From DATLXH01 sp035576005 (lineage in GTDB: Bacteria; Acidobacteriota; Thermoanaerobaculia; Gp7-AA8): a stretch of DNA of 9,587 bases. The notes beneath the pieces are model-generated. The model worked only from the letters and a program-made list of their open reading frames with translations, searched no databases and was not told the origin of the DNA. Each line of letters opens with the position of its first letter. The first letter of the stretch is position 1. Shown in pieces: positions 6,551-9,587 of the stretch. Where the stretch lies: assembly GCA_035576005.1 (NCBI GenBank), contig DATLXH010000123.1, positions 1 through 9,587 on the forward strand, in the 5' to 3' direction. The position numbers and the translations under genes were made by a program.

Positions 6551-6728
6551 ATTTCTCACAGTCGTTCATCGCCAAGCAGCCGATAGCGGCCTGTCTGCTT
6601 CGTTGCACAACGGTTTCGCTCCTCGACATAGTGTCAACTATGCCCTCGTCACGAAACCGTCGTGCGCCTCGCATCCAAGCCACTCTCCGCCGCCCGGCGA
6701 CGAACGACTGTGAGAAATGCGGGTTAAC
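6541..6728. repeat. long-hairpin repeat, complete copy 2 (188 bp)
   Basis: The 21-bp terminal inverted repeats at 6541-6561 and 6708-6728 are perfectly complementary and end in GTTAAC on both sides. The inner 21-bp block 6562-6582 pairs with 6687-6707 except for five positions. Its sequence differs from copy 1 (TCGTT instead of ACCTT at its outer end), yet the opposite arm changed to match. The centre is CATAGT (6627-6632), loop GTCA, ACTATG (6637-6642). There is no internal gene. It ends 39 bp before the start of the HExxH metalloprotein gene and may carry or displace that gene's promoter. Confidence 0.92.
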
Positions 6729-6767
6729 GTTTGGTATCCATGACACGAGCCCGGCCGCATCGGCTTT

Positions 6768-7952
6768 ATGATCCTCAGCATGTCCAGCCGTGCGCTTCGA
6801 TTACTCACTGTCGTCGTTCTGCTCTCTTCCCACTCGGCAAGCGCTGCGGATCTCACCAGCCCGATGAAGATTGTCGAGGAGATTCGAGGGCTGACGTTCT
6901 CCGCTCCCGTCAAGCAGGAAACGATGAGTCGCATTGCACTTCGTGGGTATCTCGAAGAACAAATCGGCATCGGCACCGGAATGCCGCCTCAAGAGTACGT
7001 TGCCGTTCTCCGCGCGCTGTACCTCATCGATGACGCACCCAGGCCGCTCGAGAGTCTGCTCGATCTGTACGAAGCTCAGGTGCTGGCCTTTTACGACCCA
7101 GCGGTCCATACGTTTTTTTCTCTGAGCGAGCCGCCTGCGGGAGTTCCGATGAACCAGACTCTCGAGGAAGCTGTCGTGATCCATGAGCTCACGCACGCTC
7201 TTCAGGATCAACGATTCGAGGCTGGGGCAAGGATCGAGAAAGTAAAAAAGGAGTGGGACGGCTCACTGGCGTATCTGGCGCTGCTCGAGGGTGAGGCGAC
7301 CGCGGTGATGCTCTCGCGACTTGCATCCGCAGGTGGCGCGTCCCTCGATATGCTTCTCAGGAGTCAGGAGCTCATCGATGGACTTGCATCGGCTGCTTCG
7401 GCCAGTGTCGGTGTTGCCGCCGATGCACCTCCATACTTTGTCGCGTCGCTCAAGTTCCCCTACCTCGAGGGCATTCGGTTCGTCATTGAGGCGTATCGCC
7501 GCGGCGGCTGGAAGCTGGTCGATGAAATTCACGCGCGTCCGCCCACCACGACTCGAGAGATCCTCCATCCTGCGACCTACTTCCAGCCATCGCCCCCACT
7601 GCTCTCGAGCAACGGAGATCGGAGAGCAGCTGGCAGTGCAACCTCGAAGATGCGGGCGTTGAGTCTCGGCGAGTTTCATTGGCGATTCCTCCTGGGTGCC
7701 GACGCTGCCCGCGGCTGGAGGTGGGATGAGGTTCGTCTGATGGCGACTGGAGCGGGTCGCAAGAATGTGCTCGTCCTCTCGGAGTGGGACTCGGAGCACG
7801 ATGCCAGCGAGTTCCATACCGCTTACGTGAAACTACTTCGCGCGAAGGGCGCCACGGTCGAATCTTCCGTGCGAGCCACCCGCGTCCGACTCGCGTACGG
7901 TCGCAGCAGAAGGGAGGTCCGACGTCTCTTTCAAAGCGGGGACCCGCGATAG
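6768..7952 (+). CDS. secreted HExxH zinc-metalloprotein of uncharacterised family, 394 aa
   Basis: A typical Sec signal peptide (basic RALR, hydrophobic LLTVVVLLSS, then HSASA with cleavage likely before ADL) sends this protein to the periplasm or outside. The zinc-peptidase motif is HELTH at residues 139-143 in VIHELTHALQDQ. LLEGEATAV about 30 residues later could give the third, glutamate ligand (Glu174 or Glu176), as in gluzincins. An upstream helix-rich region (YLEEQIGIGTGMPPQEY; LLDLYEAQVLAFYDP) and an Arg-rich C-terminus flank it. I know the HELTHALQDQ pattern from uncharacterised environmental proteins but not a named peptidase family, so activity and substrate are inferred. The ATG at 6768 lacks a clear Shine-Dalgarno; ATG 6780 would remove four residues and still leave a good signal peptide. 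It starts 39 bp after hairpin-repeat copy 2. Confidence 0.82.
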   Translation: MILSMSSRALRLLTVVVLLSSHSASAADLTSPMKIVEEIRGLTFSAPVKQETMSRIALRGYLEEQIGIGTGMPPQEYVAVLRALYLIDDAPRPLESLLDLYEAQVLAFYDPAVHTFFSLSEPPAGVPMNQTLEEAVVIHELTHALQDQRFEAGARIEKVKKEWDGSLAYLALLEGEATAVMLSRLASAGGASLDMLLRSQELIDGLASAASASVGVAADAPPYFVASLKFPYLEGIRFVIEAYRRGGWKLVDEIHARPPTTTREILHPATYFQPSPPLLSSNGDRRAAGSATSKMRALSLGEFHWRFLLGADAARGWRWDEVRLMATGAGRKNVLVLSEWDSEHDASEFHTAYVKLLRAKGATVESSVRATRVRLAYGRSRREVRRLFQSGDPR

Positions 7953-8010
7953 TATGAGAACATCCGTCGACCAGTTTTGTTGAGATCCCATCACGCGGAC
8001 CGTGGCGGAC

Positions 8011-8055
8011 CCATGACAAGGCAGAGGCCGGCCTCACCGATCTCTGTAGTCATGG
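8011..8055 (+). promoter_or_regulatory. two-part hairpin in the leader of the M48 gene
   Basis: CCATGAC (8011-8017) pairs with GTCATGG (8049-8055), and inside it CAGAG (8022-8026) pairs with CTCTG (8042-8046). A 12-bp palindrome GAGGCCGGCCTC (8024-8035) competes with the inner stem. It lies 37 bp before the M48 start in an otherwise featureless 140-bp gap. It could be a leader structure, a terminator-like end for the upstream gene, or chance. There is no T-run. Confidence 0.33.
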
Positions 8056-8092
8056 CCCTTCGGTTGCACGTGCTGCCGCCCGAGGTGAATTC

Positions 8093-8926
8093 ATGCGTAA
8101 GCCCCAGCTGATTATTGCCGCCGTTATCGCCCTGTTCGGGATCATTTCCTTTTACTCGATGCGATCCGAGAACCCCGTTACCGGTGAGGTCCAGCATGTT
8201 GGCGGGATCACACCCGAACAGGAGGTCGCCCTTGGCCTTCAATCAGCGCCGGAGATGGCGCAACAGTTTGGTGGCCTCGATGCCGACCCCAATGCGCAGG
8301 CGCTGGTGAAGAGGATCGGTAACGAAGTTTCCCGCAATGCGGCCGCAAAGCTTCCCTACCAGTTCGAGTATCACCTGCTGGCGGACCCGAATACTGTCAA
8401 CGCATTCGCCCTTCCTGGCGGCCAGATCTTCATCACGCGGGCTTTGCTCAATCAGCTCGAGAACGAGGCGCAGCTGGCCGGTGTCCTCGGGCACGAGGCA
8501 GGGCATGTGGTGGGCCGGCATTCTGCCGAACACATGGCGAAGTCGCAGCTCACCGGAGCCCTCGTGGGGGCAGCGGGAGTGGCTGCATCCGATCCGAATG
8601 ATCCCTATCGCGGTCAGCGCGCTGCCATGATGGCGGGGTTTGTAGGGCAGATGGTCAATATGAAGTACGGCAGAAGCGATGAGCTCGAGTCCGACACCCT
8701 CGGCGTACGGTTCATGTCAGAGGCAGGCTACGATCCACGTGAGTTGCTCGGGGTTATGAAGATCCTCGAGAAGGCTGGCGGCGGAGGCAGGTCACCTGAA
8801 TTCTTCTCGACGCATCCAAATCATGGCAATCGTGCCGCGACCATCGAGGACGCCATCGCGAAAACGTTCCCGAGTGGCGTTCCCTCGAACTTACGAAAGG
8901 GCGAGACGTTCCGCTCGGCTTCCTGA
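8093..8926 (+). CDS. M48-family zinc metallopeptidase, membrane-anchored, 277 aa
   Basis: M48 is the HtpX/Ste24/LoiP group of zinc endopeptidases, often acting in envelope protein quality control. Residues about 5-22 (QLIIAAVIALFGIISFYS) form one hydrophobic segment, either an uncleaved anchor or a signal sequence, with the catalytic part outside the cytoplasm. The catalytic motif is HEAGH (134-138) in VLGHEAGHVVGRH. The third-ligand region is DELESDTLGVRFM (Glu197/Glu199 area), followed by the family's STHPNHGNR near the C-terminus. The substrate-edge strand NAFALPGGQIFITRALL is typical. There is no TPR extension, so it is the short LoiP-like type rather than BepA. The ATG at 8093 follows GAGGTGA (8082-8088) closely. 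It converges with the 92-aa gene across a large nested palindrome. Confidence 0.93.
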   Translation: MRKPQLIIAAVIALFGIISFYSMRSENPVTGEVQHVGGITPEQEVALGLQSAPEMAQQFGGLDADPNAQALVKRIGNEVSRNAAAKLPYQFEYHLLADPNTVNAFALPGGQIFITRALLNQLENEAQLAGVLGHEAGHVVGRHSAEHMAKSQLTGALVGAAGVAASDPNDPYRGQRAAMMAGFVGQMVNMKYGRSDELESDTLGVRFMSEAGYDPRELLGVMKILEKAGGGGRSPEFFSTHPNHGNRAATIEDAIAKTFPSGVPSNLRKGETFRSAS

Positions 8927-8932
8927 TCGTTT

Positions 8933-9000
8933 TTGTGGCCGGACAATTCCAATGTCCGGCTTTCAGTGAAGACGCCGGACATTGGAATGTCCGGCCACAA
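8933..9000. repeat. nested double palindrome between convergent genes
   Basis: Two arms, 8933-8960 and 8974-9000, are reverse complements over 27 bp except for one extra A in the left arm (in GGACAATTCC), around the 13-nt loop 8961-8973. The right arm also contains a perfect palindrome of its own, CCGGACATT GG AATGTCCGG, and the left arm contains CCGGACA/TGTCCGG. Each arm can therefore fold alone or with the other. It sits between the stops of the M48 and 92-aa genes, where it could block read-through both ways, but T-runs are on the wrong side for standard termination. The architecture resembles paired REP-type palindromes; that comparison is inference. Confidence 0.85.
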
Positions 9001-9020
9001 TCGAACGCGATGAGAAGGCT

Positions 9021-9299
9021 TCAGGCGCCTTTTCTAGGCGTTCCTGTGACGTTCTCCCATGCCTTTTCGCATGCTGCCACGATGGATTGGTACAGCTCCC
9101 ATTCGGCATCCTTCGTCAGTGCTACCGGAAGTCCCGCGTGAATGATCTCGGCGATTTTCGTCGCGTAGTAAGACGGTAGCGGGAGTGGATTGCCCGCATC
9201 CGCGAGCAGCCGAAAACCTTCCGTGAGCTCCCTCTCGAGACGGCTCTCGAACGTTCCGTCAGTGAGTTCGTGTCCGAGACTCTGGTAGTCAATATCCAT
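9021..9299 (-). CDS. small hypothetical protein, 92 aa
   Basis: I do not recognise a family. The product is acidic to neutral and mostly helical in appearance (FESRLERELTEGFRLLADAG; DAEWELYQSIVAACEKAWENV). It has no signal peptide, membrane segment or metal-binding cluster, so it is probably cytoplasmic. The ATG at 9299 is preceded by GGAGAGGA at a suitable 6-nt spacing, which supports real translation. The reading frame keeps a natural amino-acid composition and no competing ORF fits better. It is convergent with the M48 gene. The 9300-9446 stretch upstream shows no clear promoter or other gene. Confidence 0.7.
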   Translation of the reverse strand: MDIDYQSLGHELTDGTFESRLERELTEGFRLLADAGNPLPLPSYYATKIAEIIHAGLPVALTKDAEWELYQSIVAACEKAWENVTGTPRKGA

Positions 9300-9436
9300 G
9301 AGCGGTCCTCTCCAGGCATTAAGCTGTGAACGTGCTCTGGATTTCTGTCAGCCTATCGGAAATGACACTGGCCCAGACGCGGTACTTGGCCAGAGGGCCG
9401 CTCGGACCACAGTGAACCACCGGGCGCGATGGCTGA

Positions 9437-9455
9437 ATGCGGGCTGAGCCCGCAT
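9437..9455. repeat. junction palindrome at the left end of repeat copy 3
   Basis: ATGCGGGCT (9437-9445), G, AGCCCGCAT (9447-9455) is a perfect 9-bp inverted repeat. The right half is the left terminus of repeat copy 3. The left half, with the preceding A, matches the right terminus of copy 1 (AATGCGGGCT). This is the same arrangement as at copy 2. Confidence 0.65.
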
Positions 9456-9587
9456 TTCTCACAGACCGTCCCCGTGAAGCGGCGGATAGCGGCCTGTCTG
9501 CTTCGTTGCACAACGGTTTCACTCCTCGACATAGTGTCGACTATGCCTTCGTCGCAAAACCGTCGTGCGCCTCGCATCCAGACCACT
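9447..9587. repeat. long-hairpin repeat, copy 3, truncated by the window end
   Basis: The left terminal repeat (9447-9464), subterminal block (9465-9485), conserved inner block and centre CATAGT (9530-9535), loop GTCG, ACTATG (9540-9545) are all present. By symmetry about 40 bp of the right arm lie beyond position 9587. The inner part is closest to copy 2 (TTGCACAACGGTTTC), while the subterminal block begins ACC as in copy 1. It lies about 150 bp upstream of the 92-aa gene on the minus strand. Confidence 0.88.

Noticed and set aside
6531..6746. Open minus-strand frames running through all three repeat copies and giving a recurring peptide (DEGIVDTMSRSE, ending CEKCGL)
   Set aside because: The shared peptide follows from the shared repeat DNA. 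Changes between copies show no third-codon-position bias and instead follow arm complementarity, there is no ribosome-binding site, and the ends are just the translated terminal repeats.
7263..8037. Two long minus-strand frames (184 aa each) opposite the HExxH gene
   Set aside because: They overlap a gene with a clear signal peptide and zinc motif, and their translations lack recognisable motifs.
9319..9586. Minus-strand frames of 67 and 77 aa at the right edge
   Set aside because: They are built partly from repeat copy 3, have no start-site support, and their translations look like repeat-derived noise.
1781..9587. CRISPR array
   Set aside because: The repeats are about 187 bp, kilobases apart and separated by ordinary genes, not short regularly spaced units with spacers.

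Overview
The window reads as a chromosomal stretch of a moderately GC-rich bacterium. An encoded lipoprotein and a membrane-anchored M48 protease point to a Gram-negative-type envelope. Several proteins (the stand-alone sensory module, the HELTHALQDQ metalloprotein, the RsbW/STAS pair) recall environmental Acidobacteriota or related phyla. That placement comes from memory of similar proteins, not from a search.

Layout. Minus strand at the left: a complete tRNA-Arg(UCG) (2-78) and a 243-aa stand-alone sensory-type protein (252-983). Plus strand next: a single-domain response regulator (1243-1677), a 3-hydroxyisobutyrate dehydrogenase/glyoxylate reductase-family enzyme (2004-2870), elongation factor 4 LepA (2999-4798) and a small lipoprotein (4865-5491). 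Convergent to these on the minus strand is a partner-switching pair: an RsbW-type anti-sigma kinase (6364-5924) followed by a STAS anti-anti-sigma factor (5851-5516), with a plausible sigma70-type promoter in front. The plus strand resumes with a secreted HExxH metalloprotein (6768-7952) and an M48 metallopeptidase (8093-8926). A 92-aa orphan lies on the minus strand (9299-9021).

The most notable content is non-coding. A repeat family of about 187 bp occurs at 1781-1966, 6541-6728 and 9447-window end, with a degenerate relative at 1021-1241. Each full copy is one giant imperfect hairpin. It has near-identical 20-bp terminal inverted repeats, a variable 21-bp subterminal block and a closing stem CATAGT/ACTATG around a 4-nt loop. 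Between the two complete copies the subterminal block differs in sequence, yet both arms changed together: six compensated base pairs by hand count. The remaining arm differences are mostly transitions that become G-U pairs only if the minus strand is transcribed. Together this suggests a structured, possibly RNA-acting, mobile or regulatory element rather than a simple inverted-repeat transposon relic. Three of the four copies end 1 to about 40 bp before the start codon of a plus-strand gene. A second, unrelated nested palindrome (8933-9000) sits between the convergent 3' ends of the M48 gene and the 92-aa gene.

Genes working together. The sensory module and the receiver are divergent neighbours and could be linked in signalling. 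The RsbW/STAS pair is a recognisable regulatory unit, but its sigma factor and phosphatase are not in the window. The two metalloproteins are both exported or membrane-facing. No transposase, integrase, CRISPR array or phage gene is visible.
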